Assembly (NCBI RefSeq): GCF_034531395.1
Contig: NZ_JARVCO010000012.1
Coordinates: forward strand, 1,054,001-1,118,000
Direction: 5' to 3'
Source of the DNA: Pontiella agarivorans
Lineage (GTDB): Bacteria > Verrucomicrobiota > Kiritimatiellia > Kiritimatiellales > Pontiellaceae
DNA length: 64,000 nt
Shown here: in pieces, positions 56,543 to 64,000 of the stretch
Layout: the number at the start of each line of letters is the position of its first letter
Numbering within the stretch: the stretch's first letter is position 1
The notes under the pieces: generated by a model
What the model was told of the DNA's origin: nothing
Seen by the model: only the letters and a program-made list of their open reading frames with translations
The model's database searches: none
Translations under genes and position numbers: made by a program

Positions 56543-57496
56543 TTACTGCTTCAGCAGGCCGTCGAAATATTCGATGGTTTTGGCGAGGCCTTCACGCAGA
56601 GGTACATTCGGTTCCCAGCCGAGTTTTTCTTTGGCCAGTGTGATATCGGGTTTGCGCTGTTTCGGGTCGTCGGCAGGCAGGGGCTCATACACCAGTTTTG
56701 AGGATGAGCCGGTCAGCTCGATCACATTTTCCGCCAGTTCAATCATGGTGAATTCACCGGGATTTCCGATATTGATGGGGCCGGTGACATCGTCCGGAGA
56801 GTTCATCAGACGGATCCAGCCCTCAATCAGGTCGGAAACATAACAGAACGAGCGGGTCTGTGTTCCGTCGCCGTAAATCGTGATATCCTCACCACGCAGG
56901 GCCTGCATGATAAAGTTGGAAACCACCCGGCCGTCGTGCGGATGCATGCGCGGACCATAGGTGTTGAAGATGCGGACCACTTTAATGCGCAGGTTGTGTT
57001 GGCGCCAGTAATCAAAAAAGAGGGTTTCGGCGCAGCGTTTTCCTTCATCGTAGCAGGAGCGGATGCCGATAGGGTTGACGTGGCCCCAGTAGGATTCCGG
57101 CTGCGGGTGGACATCGGGGTCGCCGTAGACTTCTGAAGTTGATGCCTGAAACACCTTGGCTTTCAGACGTTTGGCCAGTCCGAGTACATTGATGGCCCCG
57201 TGAACGCTGGTTTTTGTGGTCTGTACGGGGTCAAACTGATAGTGAACCGGTGAGGCGGGGCAGGCGAGGTTGTAGATTTCGTCGACCTCAACATAAAAAG
57301 GAAACGTCACATCGTGACGCATCAGTTCAAAATACGGATTGCCCATCAGATGCGCAATGTTGGCTTTTCGTCCGGTGAAGAAATTATCCATACAGATGAC
57401 ATCGCACCCTTCGTCTAGCAGCCGTTCACAGAGAAAAGATCCCAGAAAGCCGGCTCCTCCGGTTACAAGTACCCGTTTCTTGATAATGTCTTTCAT
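56543..57496 (-). CDS. UDP-glucuronate decarboxylase/UDP-xylose synthase-like
   Basis: About 317 residues from ATG 57496; an in-frame start at 57511 is less likely. Short-chain dehydrogenase/epimerase with [20 protein letters not shown] (NAD loop). [56 protein letters not shown], catalytic YDEGKRCAE and [19 protein letters not shown] match the UXS group that makes UDP-xylose from UDP-glucuronate. It would supply xylose for surface glycans. Strong family match. Confidence 0.9.
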   Translation of the reverse strand: MKDIIKKRVLVTGGAGFLGSFLCERLLDEGCDVICMDNFFTGRKANIAHLMGNPYFELMRHDVTFPFYVEVDEIYNLACPASPVHYQFDPVQTTKTSVHGAINVLGLAKRLKAKVFQASTSEVYGDPDVHPQPESYWGHVNPIGIRSCYDEGKRCAETLFFDYWRQHNLRIKVVRIFNTYGPRMHPHDGRVVSNFIMQALRGEDITIYGDGTQTRSFCYVSDLIEGWIRLMNSPDDVTGPINIGNPGEFTMIELAENVIELTGSSSKLVYEPLPADDPKQRKPDITLAKEKLGWEPNVPLREGLAKTIEYFDGLLKQ

Positions 57497-57613
57497 AACG
57501 AAAATCCCCATTTATTTTTATTTAGCACAATGTTCCCATTGGCGATGTTTGAAATTAATTCCAATTTGCAGCGATTTAAGCAATGATCATCTGTTTCAAA
57601 TTTAAGGAGCATC

Positions 57614-58588
57614 ATGTCAGAATCATTCGTAAAACCTGTCGTCAACCGCGAAGAATGGATTGCCCGTCTTCCGAAACGGGAGAAAAAACTCTATGCCATG
57701 TATTCTTCGGTCACCGACTGTATTGTGACGGATCCATCGATGATGACGGTTCCGGTGGATGATCATATGGTACATCGGGGCGACGGCGTATTTGAATCGT
57801 TCAAGTGTGTCGGCGGGCGTCTTTACAATTTGCAGGATCATCTGGAACGGCTGGAAAAATCGTGTGGAGTTCTCGGTATTGCGCTTCCGGTCAGCTTCGA
57901 TGAAATGGGGCAGATCATAGTGCAGACAGTACGCGCGGGCGGTCAGCCCAATGCGCTTGTGCGTTTATTACTCTCACGGGGAGTCGGTACGATGGGGGTC
58001 AATCCCTATTCCTGTGCCGGGCCGGAGCTTTACATTGTTGTATACGAAATGCAGGGCGCAAAAATTGACCGGCTTCCGGAGGGCGTCAGCGTTCGGCTGA
58101 GTAAGGTGCCGATCAAACCGGGGATCTTTGCGCAGGTTAAAACCTGCAACTATCTGCCCAATGTACTTATGAAAAAAGAAGCGGTGGATATGGGCGTTGA
58201 CTTCACGGTTGCGCTGGATGAAAACCGTTTTCTTGCGGAAGGCGCCACCGAAAACTTCGGGATCGTTACACGGGGCAAAGAGCTGTTTATGCCGCCGCCC
58301 GACCGGGTGCTGGCCGGCACTACTGCGCGCCGGGCCATGGAATTTGCACAGCAGCTGAAAGCCGAGCGCGTATTGACCACTGCCGAATTCCGGCCGATCA
58401 ATCTCGGGGCGGTTCGTTCCGCTGCAGAAATGCATGTCTATGGAACCACGCCGAATATTACGCCGGTCATTGATTTTGAAGGTAATCCCGTCGGCGACGG
58501 GAAACCCGGTCCGATTGCGCAGCGTTTGTTTGATATGCTGAAAGAAGAGATGATTCCGGACAGCACACGACTTACAAAGGTGTTTTAA
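57614..58588 (+). CDS. Class-IV PLP aminotransferase
   Basis: 324 residues of fold-type IV (branched-chain aminotransferase, D-amino-acid aminotransferase or aminodeoxychorismate lyase). Visible: VDDHMVHRGDGVFESFKCVG, DHLERLEKSCGVLGIALP, the PLP lysine in VKTCNYLPNVLMKKEAVDMG, FLAEGATENFGIV and VLAGTTARRAMEFAQQL. AAGGAGC lies 5 bases before the ATG. It precedes the CYTH gene by 2 bp. The residues that separate the three activities do not allow a firm choice. Confidence 0.85.
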   Translation: MSESFVKPVVNREEWIARLPKREKKLYAMYSSVTDCIVTDPSMMTVPVDDHMVHRGDGVFESFKCVGGRLYNLQDHLERLEKSCGVLGIALPVSFDEMGQIIVQTVRAGGQPNALVRLLLSRGVGTMGVNPYSCAGPELYIVVYEMQGAKIDRLPEGVSVRLSKVPIKPGIFAQVKTCNYLPNVLMKKEAVDMGVDFTVALDENRFLAEGATENFGIVTRGKELFMPPPDRVLAGTTARRAMEFAQQLKAERVLTTAEFRPINLGAVRSAAEMHVYGTTPNITPVIDFEGNPVGDGKPGPIAQRLFDMLKEEMIPDSTRLTKVF

Positions 58589-58590
58589 AA

Positions 58591-59055
58591 ATGGCCGTTG
58601 AAATTGAACGTAAGTTTCTGGTGGTTTCCGACGCTTGGAAAAGTTCCGTCGTTGAATCCAGCATCTGCCGGCAGGGTTATCTGGTTACGGATCCGAAAAA
58701 AACGGTCCGCGTCCGCGTGATGGGCGATCAGGGATTTCTGACGGTGAAGGGTGCAACGGATGGATTTTCGCGCATGGAATTTGAGTACGAAATCGATCTC
58801 GCCGACGCCAATTATATGCTGATGCTCTGCGAGCAGCTGGTGGAAAAGACGCGTCACTATATTGAGCATGACGGGCTTACCTGGGAACTCGACGTGTTCG
58901 AGGGATTGAATGCCGGGCTGGTGATGGCGGAGGTGGAGCTGGAATCTGAAACCCAGCACTTTGAAAAACCGGTCTGGGCCGGAGAAGAAGTTTCTGAAGA
59001 TGAGCGGTATTTTAACGGCTATCTTTCGAAGCATCCGTTCAGTCAATGGAAATAG
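58591..59055 (+). CDS. CYTH domain protein
   Basis: 154 residues. It starts with the defining EIERKFLV, followed by RVRVMGDQGFLTVKGATDGF and the acidic/basic strands MEFEYEIDL, EKTRHYIEHDGLTWELDVFE and GLVMAEVELES that line the tunnel of the fold. Bacterial members hydrolyse tripolyphosphate or similar triphosphates with divalent metal. Its ending overlaps the convergent glycosyltransferase by 17 bp. Physiological substrate unknown. Confidence 0.9.
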   Translation: MAVEIERKFLVVSDAWKSSVVESSICRQGYLVTDPKKTVRVRVMGDQGFLTVKGATDGFSRMEFEYEIDLADANYMLMLCEQLVEKTRHYIEHDGLTWELDVFEGLNAGLVMAEVELESETQHFEKPVWAGEEVSEDERYFNGYLSKHPFSQWK

Positions 59056-60139
59056 ACGTCTTTCCGGCAAATCTCAGAATATGGTCTGCGGCAGATTCGG
59101 CACCGCCGCCCGGCATTTTTTCCGGTGGTTCCGGAGCGCTTTCCGCATCGATGAGGGCGCGTTCGAGGTCGCCGGAATAAAGTTCGGCATTAGGGATAAA
59201 GGCGTGGCGGCAATACCGTTCGATGGCTTCGACCAGCACCGGATATTCGAGGAAGTTTTTTCGGTCGGAATAGATGATCGGTTTGTTGTTGGCAATGCAT
59301 TCCGAAACGATCCCGAAGCCGGGTTTGGTCACCACAACATCCACCGACGCCACAATATCGGCAAAGCGGACGAGATCTCGCGTCAGACAGTGTATGCCCG
59401 CCGGACTCCAGTCGAGCGGTTCAACAGTGAATATTTCACACCTTCGAAGGTGTGAAATTTTTTTCAGGGCCGGGAGGTCGAGGTTGAGGGAGGTGAAGGA
59501 GAGCAGGACCCAGGGCTTGGCGGGGTCGGCTCCGGCAGCCCGGGCGATCCGGTTGCGTTGCGGCGTTCCGGGTTTGGCGAGCAGTGGGAGGTCGATTTTC
59601 TTGGGAAAAGCGTCCATGGGTTCGGAGAACGGCTGTCTGAGCAGAAGATCGGTTCGGCTGTAGACTTGGGCAAACTTATCCACAAAGACCTGCCAGCGTT
59701 TGTCGATCTCCGCAAACTCGGAATAGATCCAGTTCCAGCCGAAGTTGCTGCATCCAATATTTGGAAGCTGTTCCTGTTGTGCCGCGGCAAGGGGAATGGC
59801 CGGGATATCGGCCACCACGGTGCTGATATTTTCATCGCGGAGAAAGCGTCGCTCCTGTTGAATCAGCTCCTCTTCACGGCTGTAAAGCTCAGTCAGGGCC
59901 TGAATGGAGGCCTCGAGATCGACCTGTATGGAATCGTTCTGAATCAGGCCGACATCAAAGGCGCCGGGACGCAGTTCGATGCCGGGAAGCAGGCGGCTTT
60001 TCATGAATTCCACGGGCAGGTCGGTTTTTACAAGGATTGGAACTTCCGGTGCGGCGCTTTTCAGGGCATTCAGAATGTCGCAGGAGCGGGCCCCGTGTCC
60101 GTAGCCATGGGCCGTGATGTAGTAAGCAATTTTTTTCAT
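59039..60139 (-). CDS. MurG/GT28-like glycosyltransferase
   Basis: 366 residues. The start AYYITAHGYGHGARSCDILN resembles the N-terminal domain shared by MurG-like transferases and plant-type L-arabinokinases. The C-terminal donor lobe is VVTKPGFGIVSECIANNKPI, YSDRKNFLEYPVLVEAIERY. An in-frame insertion encodes ISHLRRCEI from a perfect 26-bp palindrome between two strands of the second lobe. It overlaps the DUF456 gene by 4 bp. Donor and acceptor unknown. Confidence 0.7.
   Translation of the reverse strand: MKKIAYYITAHGYGHGARSCDILNALKSAAPEVPILVKTDLPVEFMKSRLLPGIELRPGAFDVGLIQNDSIQVDLEASIQALTELYSREEELIQQERRFLRDENISTVVADIPAIPLAAAQQEQLPNIGCSNFGWNWIYSEFAEIDKRWQVFVDKFAQVYSRTDLLLRQPFSEPMDAFPKKIDLPLLAKPGTPQRNRIARAAGADPAKPWVLLSFTSLNLDLPALKKISHLRRCEIFTVEPLDWSPAGIHCLTRDLVRFADIVASVDVVVTKPGFGIVSECIANNKPIIYSDRKNFLEYPVLVEAIERYCRHAFIPNAELYSGDLERALIDAESAPEPPEKMPGGGAESAADHILRFAGKTSISID
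59433..59458. repeat. Perfect 26-bp palindrome inside a coding sequence
   Basis: ATTTCACACCTTC followed by its exact reverse complement GAAGGTGTGAAAT, then six more T (59459-59464). It looks like an intrinsic terminator or mobile short palindrome on the forward strand, but it lies in frame within the reverse-strand glycosyltransferase. Confidence 0.85.
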
Positions 60140-60675
60140 TTTGTTGTCAGAGCGATGCCGAAGGCCAGAAAGAGGGTCATGAAAATGGTGATGCCGACTT
60201 TGAGAAAAATGACGCCCAGGCGGGCAAGTACAGCTCCGGTTGCCACGTGGGCGGCATGATTCGCTTTTTTGATGCGATTATGTTCAACAAGAAAGGCGAG
60301 CCCGAAACTTCCGGCAAACATCCCCATGAGATTTCCAAGGATTGGAAGCGGGATAAAGCCGCCGAGGATCATGCCCAGGAAACCGCCGCCGACCGCGGCC
60401 CATCCGGTGGCTTTGGAGCCGCCGCGTTTCTGCACCCCCCATGCACCGGCGAAGGCCTCGAGCACCTCAACACCGATGCAGAGCACGATAAAAAGAATCA
60501 GGGTTCCCGGGCCGGGAAACCCGGGCCAGCGCGACCAGGCTACCAGGCCTGTGGCCGTCAGCACCAACCAGGTTCCGGATAGAGAAAGGCAGGAAAGCAC
60601 AAATCCAAGAATGCATAACAGTGCGGCTGCTGAATAGCTGCCGAATGTGCTAAGTGTATGCCAGTCCAATTCCAT
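60136..60675 (-). CDS. DUF456 membrane protein
   Basis: 179 residues with three or more hydrophobic segments and the glycine-rich DUF456 core: GFVLSCLSLSGTWLVLTATG, then GWAAVGGGFLGMILGGFIPL, PILGNLMGMFAGSFGLAFLV and a basic loop. Family function is unknown. It is translationally coupled to the downstream glycosyltransferase. A dispersed palindrome (60333-60347) encodes its PILGN. Confidence 0.85.
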   Translation of the reverse strand: MELDWHTLSTFGSYSAAALLCILGFVLSCLSLSGTWLVLTATGLVAWSRWPGFPGPGTLILFIVLCIGVEVLEAFAGAWGVQKRGGSKATGWAAVGGGFLGMILGGFIPLPILGNLMGMFAGSFGLAFLVEHNRIKKANHAAHVATGAVLARLGVIFLKVGITIFMTLFLAFGIALTTK

Positions 60676-60720
60676 GGCACGAATGGTATTCGACCCAACG
60701 CGCGTGTCAACTGTGTGCGG

Positions 60721-61314
60721 CTATTTCTTGAGCGTGGTTATGCGATAGAAGCAGGCATTGGTTCCGGATGGATCGATGGCGTGTTCGGAGGAATCGCCTT
60801 TTCCTGTCAGATAAAACCAGGTGGTCCAGTCGGTCAGATTGGTGGAGGTTTCAACCTGATAGGTGATGCCCTCTTCGCCGGCGAGCACCAGGTTCACGTC
60901 ACCGGGGTTTTTGCCGGGGCTTATGGTTCCGGCGGGTTCTGCTTCGGACGGGGTGTTGTCGCCGCAGGGCAGGAAGGTGCCGTTTCCGGAAATGATTTCC
61001 ATGGTATACTCCACTCGGCTGTCCGTAAAGTCCGGGGCGATCACGAATCCGCCATTTCCAACGGCACACGTACCGGCCATGGTGCCGCCGTAGGCTTGCC
61101 CCGAATTGCCGCTGATCCATTTTCCTGCACTGGATGAGTTGCTAAGCAGGGTGTCGATGGCAATCATTGCCCCGTTCGTGACGGTGAAGGGGTATTCGAA
61201 GTCTGTCATCTGGGTTGTGTCTGAGCCCTGAGCGCTCCTGCTGAATGTTCCTGCATAACCCATCTTTATAATGAGGTATATAAGCCCATTGGTATTGAGG
61301 ACCAGATCTGGATG
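60721..61314 (-). pseudogene. 5'-truncated remnant of an exported surface protein
   Basis: From an internal ATG at 61263 it encodes 180 residues (MGYAGTFSRSAQGSDTTQMT onward), but the frame runs back without a stop through DLVLNTNGLIYLIIK to a G7 run near 61314. The C-terminal YQVETSTNLTDWTT...CFYRI is the terminal module often seen in exported proteins of Verrucomicrobia and Kiritimatiellota. There is no signal peptide and no plausible ribosome site, so the 5' part is probably lost. Confidence 0.55.
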
Positions 61315-61322
61315 GGGGGGGC

Positions 61323-61766
61323 GACCATGAGGAACGGATCGGTATTGCTTTTTCCAGAGATTCCGCTTACGCCGCCGCTGATGTTGCTATGGCGGCGTTG
61401 ATTACTCCGCATATTCAAATTGCATGGAAATGCTGGAAGCAGCTGCGCTGGGTCAAATTTCAGTGCGCTTTATCGGGTCAAAATAGAATGACGACTGAAG
61501 CGTCCTCAGAAAGAGGGGCGGTTTTGCAAAACATGCTCAGTCCATTAACCAGACGGCAATATCAGGTGGCCGAATTACTCACTACCGGAAAAAGCAATCG
61601 TGAAATTGCCGAGGTGCTACGTATTTCGCCCCGAACGGTTGGCAAATATTTGGAACAGATATATACGAACCTCGGGGTTCACTCACGCACTGCGTTGGCT
61701 GCGGTTTGGGGCCGGGGATTAGTCCAGAGCGACCAGCCATTGTGCCAGCAGCCGGGCGCCGAATAA
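61323..61766 (+). pseudogene. 5'-truncated LuxR-type regulator remnant
   Basis: The open frame (possible internal starts 61389 or 61488) reads HEERIGIAFSRDSAY...LITPHIQIAWKCWKQL, like the end of the sensory part of LuxR/GAF regulators. A complete GerE helix-turn-helix follows: LTRRQYQVAELLTTGKSNRE, IAEVLRISPRTVGKYLEQIY. Upstream it ends at the same G7 run as the preceding remnant. The HTH alone could still bind DNA if translated from 61488 (92 residues). Its tail overlaps pepA by 48 bp. Confidence 0.6.
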
Positions 61767-63176
61767 GGTGGCTCCCGGAGCTTGATAGGGCTTGGGCGAT
61801 TCCAGCCAGGCCGTACCGGCAATGTCGAGATGCGCCCACGGAATGTCGTCCGGAACGAATTCCTGCAGAAACGCTGCCGCTGTCGCCGTACCGGCTCCAC
61901 CGGATTTGCTGAGGTTGGATAAATCGGCAAAGTCGGATTTCATATCGTCCGTATATTCTTTATAGAGCGGCAGCTGCCAGAGACGTTCGCCCGCGAGTTC
62001 GCCGTTTTTAATCAGTGTGTCGACCAGTTTCTGATCGTTTCCGAGAATGGCCGAGGCGGATGAGCCGAGGGCTACGATGCAGGCCCCGGTGAGCGTGGCG
62101 AGATCGACAATGGCCTGTGGTTTATAATCCGCAGCCAAGCCGAGGGCATCCATGAGAACCAGCCGGCCTTCGGCATCGGTGTTGAGTACTTCAACGGTTT
62201 TTCCTTTGTAGGCGGTGAGAATATCCCCCGGACGGATGGCGTTGGAACCGGGCATGTTTTCGGCGGCACCCAGAATTCCGATGACGGGGGTTGCGGGTTT
62301 TATTTTTCCGATCATCTGCATGGCGGCCAGCACAGCCATGCCGCCGCATTTATCGTAACGCATCCAGCCCATGCCTTTTCCGGGTTTCAGTGAAATACCG
62401 CCGGAATCGAAGGTGAGCGTTTTGCCCACGAGCACGATGGGTTTGGCTTTCGTGTCCGTGCCCTTGTGTTCGAGTATGATCATGCGCGGTTCTTTGGCAC
62501 TGCCCTGGGAAACGCCGAGGATTCCGCCACACCCTTTTTTCTCCAGCGCGGCTGTGTTCATAATCCGGCAGCCGAGGCCGGTTTCTTTGGCCATTTTCTT
62601 CGCCCAGTCGGCAATGGATTCGGGGGTGGCTTGATTGCCCGGCATATTGGCGACATCTGCCGTGGAAACGAGCGCCTCGCCCTGTGCTTCAGCGGTTTTG
62701 ATGGCGTTGCGCGATTTTACTTTTCCGCAGAAAGCCAGGGAGCAGGCCGGGGCTTTTTTTGCATCGGATTTATTGATGTCATAGGAGTAGGTTCCCCAGG
62801 CGGCTCCGCGGCCGGCGAGAAGGTGGTAGTCGGATTCGGAAAGGCCCTTGAGCTTGATGGTGGATGCCATGGCAAAGGATTTCAGGCCGGCGGCTTTTCC
62901 GGTGCGTACGGCGGCAGCGGCCGCCTGTTCGAGCAGGGCGTGATGAAACCGTCCGGGCTCTCCGATGCCGGTAACAATGATCTGTTTTCCATTCATTGGA
63001 AAAACAGCGGTCTGGCCGGCTTTTCCTTTGAAGGGCGATGTTTTTACGAGGGCGTCAACCTGTTTAGCAAGCTTGGTGTTTCCGGCGGGAAGCAGGTTTT
63101 CCAATTCCTGGAAAAAAAGAATGACGGCATCTTTTTTGATGTCGGTCAGCGGGGCTGAGGATACGGAAATTTTCAT
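61719..63176 (-). CDS. pepA: Leucyl aminopeptidase (M17)
   Basis: Cytosolic di-zinc/manganese aminopeptidase, 485 residues. The catalytic domain has VLVGKTLTFDSGGISLKPGK, MRYDKCGGMAVLAAM and the signature NTDAEGRLVLMDAL, preceded by an N-terminal substrate-sensing domain. The C-terminal WAHLDIAGTAW is also typical. Two copies of the dispersed palindrome lie inside it (62987, 63099). It is followed upstream on the same strand by a small lipoprotein gene 2 bp away. Confidence 0.95.
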   Translation of the reverse strand: MKISVSSAPLTDIKKDAVILFFQELENLLPAGNTKLAKQVDALVKTSPFKGKAGQTAVFPMNGKQIIVTGIGEPGRFHHALLEQAAAAAVRTGKAAGLKSFAMASTIKLKGLSESDYHLLAGRGAAWGTYSYDINKSDAKKAPACSLAFCGKVKSRNAIKTAEAQGEALVSTADVANMPGNQATPESIADWAKKMAKETGLGCRIMNTAALEKKGCGGILGVSQGSAKEPRMIILEHKGTDTKAKPIVLVGKTLTFDSGGISLKPGKGMGWMRYDKCGGMAVLAAMQMIGKIKPATPVIGILGAAENMPGSNAIRPGDILTAYKGKTVEVLNTDAEGRLVLMDALGLAADYKPQAIVDLATLTGACIVALGSSASAILGNDQKLVDTLIKNGELAGERLWQLPLYKEYTDDMKSDFADLSNLSKSGGAGTATAAAFLQEFVPDDIPWAHLDIAGTAWLESPKPYQAPGATLFGARLLAQWLVALD

Positions 63177-63178
63177 GG

Positions 63179-63559
63179 TTATTTGACTCCTGCAGGGATT
63201 TTAGTGTGGGGATTGGCGGGGCGGTGGTTTACCGCGAAACCGGCTAGAGCAATGGCTTCTTCAAAATTCATTTTCCGGATGGTACTGCTTTGGTATCTGA
63301 TCGTCATAGTCTGGGTTGACAGGTCATATGTGCTTCCTTCGTAGCCGGGGATGGATTTGAGGCGGTTCTGAATGTAGGAGGCTTCCGCCGGTGTTTTCAT
63401 ATCGGGAATGTGATAAGCGGCGGAGACGATTTCCTTGCGGAAGCACCAGAACATAAAGGCCGGGTCGGCCTTTTTTCCGTTGGCTTTGCTTTCCGGGTCT
63501 TTACAGCCGGAGAGCATGAGAAGCGCCAGGGCTGAAAAAATGAATGCTTTCAATTTCAT
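63179..63559 (-). CDS. Small lipoprotein with HMA-like domain
   Basis: 126 residues with a type II signal peptide MKLKAFIFSALALLMLSGC (lipobox LSGC, lipidated Cys19). The rest, IPDMKTPAEASYIQNRLKSI, STYDLSTQTMTIRYQSSTI, NFEEAIALAGFAVN, has the beta-alpha-beta pattern of heavy-metal-associated ferredoxin folds. The metal-binding CxxC is absent. It lies 2 bp before pepA in the same operon. Role unknown. Confidence 0.7.
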   Translation of the reverse strand: MKLKAFIFSALALLMLSGCKDPESKANGKKADPAFMFWCFRKEIVSAAYHIPDMKTPAEASYIQNRLKSIPGYEGSTYDLSTQTMTIRYQSSTIRKMNFEEAIALAGFAVNHRPANPHTKIPAGVK

Positions 63560-63589
63560 GGTAGAACCTTTCTGAACAGATAATGCGCG

Positions 63590-64000
63590 TTACTCTAGTT
63601 CATGCATCAGCTGATATCCATAAATATCCCGCCATTTTGGAGGTGCCTTAAACCCCTCCGCCATCAGTTGGCGGAAGCTGTTGATCTGATCGACCAGTGA
63701 GGGGAATACTTCTTCGAAGATGTAGCAGAACTCATAATAATTCTGATCAGCTTCCTTAAAGCGGCCCTGCAGCTGATAGGCCAGGCCGAGGCCGATCATG
63801 GCTCCAGGACTGTCCGGATATTTTTTGCGGACCTTTTCGTAAAGTGCGGAGGCCTCGGTATATTGTTCCTGCAGGATGGATAGGTTGGCGGCAAGGAGCA
63901 TGGCATTGTCAGCATCATCGGGAAAATATTTTATGATGGCCATACAGCTGGACAGTGTGCCTTCAATGTCTCTTTCTACATAGGCACTGGTCATCTGGGC
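63590..64000 (-). CDS. TPR protein, 5' end beyond the window
   Basis: At least 136 residues, open to the window edge (an internal ATG at 63994 is probably not the start). Tetratricopeptide phrases: AMLLAANLSILQEQYTEASA, LYEKVRKKYPDSPGAMIGLG, LAYQLQGRFKEADQNYYEFC. Same strand as the lipoprotein and pepA. No function assigned. Confidence 0.7.
   Translation of the reverse strand, partial: AQMTSAYVERDIEGTLSSCMAIIKYFPDDADNAMLLAANLSILQEQYTEASALYEKVRKKYPDSPGAMIGLGLAYQLQGRFKEADQNYYEFCYIFEEVFPSLVDQINSFRQLMAEGFKAPPKWRDIYGYQLMHELE

Overview
The window is a 64 kb piece of a Gram-negative bacterial chromosome. It carries lipopolysaccharide glycosyltransferases, MsbA, an LptF/LptG-type permease, LptD and a BamD-like protein. 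It also has many sulfatases and glycoside hydrolases but no SusC/SusD pair, a C-terminal SHD1 domain on a GH16 enzyme, and an archaeal/eukaryal-type prolyl-tRNA synthetase. Together these suggest the Planctomycetota-Verrucomicrobiota-Chlamydiota group, most likely a marine Kiritimatiellota (Pontiella-like) member. That placement is inference; the window contains no rRNA.

Layout. 1-2750: 3' part of a sodium/proline symporter, divergent from an M42 aminopeptidase across a perfect inverted repeat, then a lectin-fold exported protein. 2750-12330: envelope-glycan block with five glycosyltransferase-like genes, a methyltransferase, a decayed sulfotransferase, msbA and an lptF/lptG permease. 12430-15615: information-processing block with SRP RNA, dnaX, ybaB/ebfC, recR and tRNA-Asn(GTT). 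16149-20970: proS, a bamD-like gene and lptD. 21070-40590: a polysaccharide-degradation island of four formylglycine-type sulfatases, a GH28-like beta-helix protein, GH29, GH16 (agarase/porphyranase-like), GH2, a GH94-type phosphorylase and three paralogous GH43/GH117-like beta-propeller enzymes. 40776-54860: housekeeping genes, including monomeric icd, DUF2130, leuCD, alr, argC, ald-glpK, a ttcA-like gene and murJ. 55079-64000: a divergent LpxC-like gene with yjbQ, a UDP-xylose synthase-like gene, a class-IV aminotransferase, a CYTH protein, a MurG-like glycosyltransferase with DUF456, two facing gene remnants, pepA, a lipoprotein and a TPR fragment.

How the genes work together. The island reads as a scavenging pathway for a sulfated galactan of red-algal type. 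Exported sulfatases and the GH16 enzyme would open the polymer outside the cell. The signal-less GH29, GH2, GH94 and GH43/117-like enzymes would finish oligosaccharides in the cytoplasm. No transporter or sulfatase-maturing enzyme is present, so uptake and activation must be encoded elsewhere.

The most unusual signal is not a gene. By eye I found 38 copies of the spaced palindrome TTCC-N7-GGAA, usually TTCCRRNNNYYGGAA, where about one is expected by chance. They lie in both coding and intergenic DNA, sometimes in tandem at a 17 bp period, and one forms a terminator stem. This looks like a highly iterated palindrome with an unknown chromosomal role.
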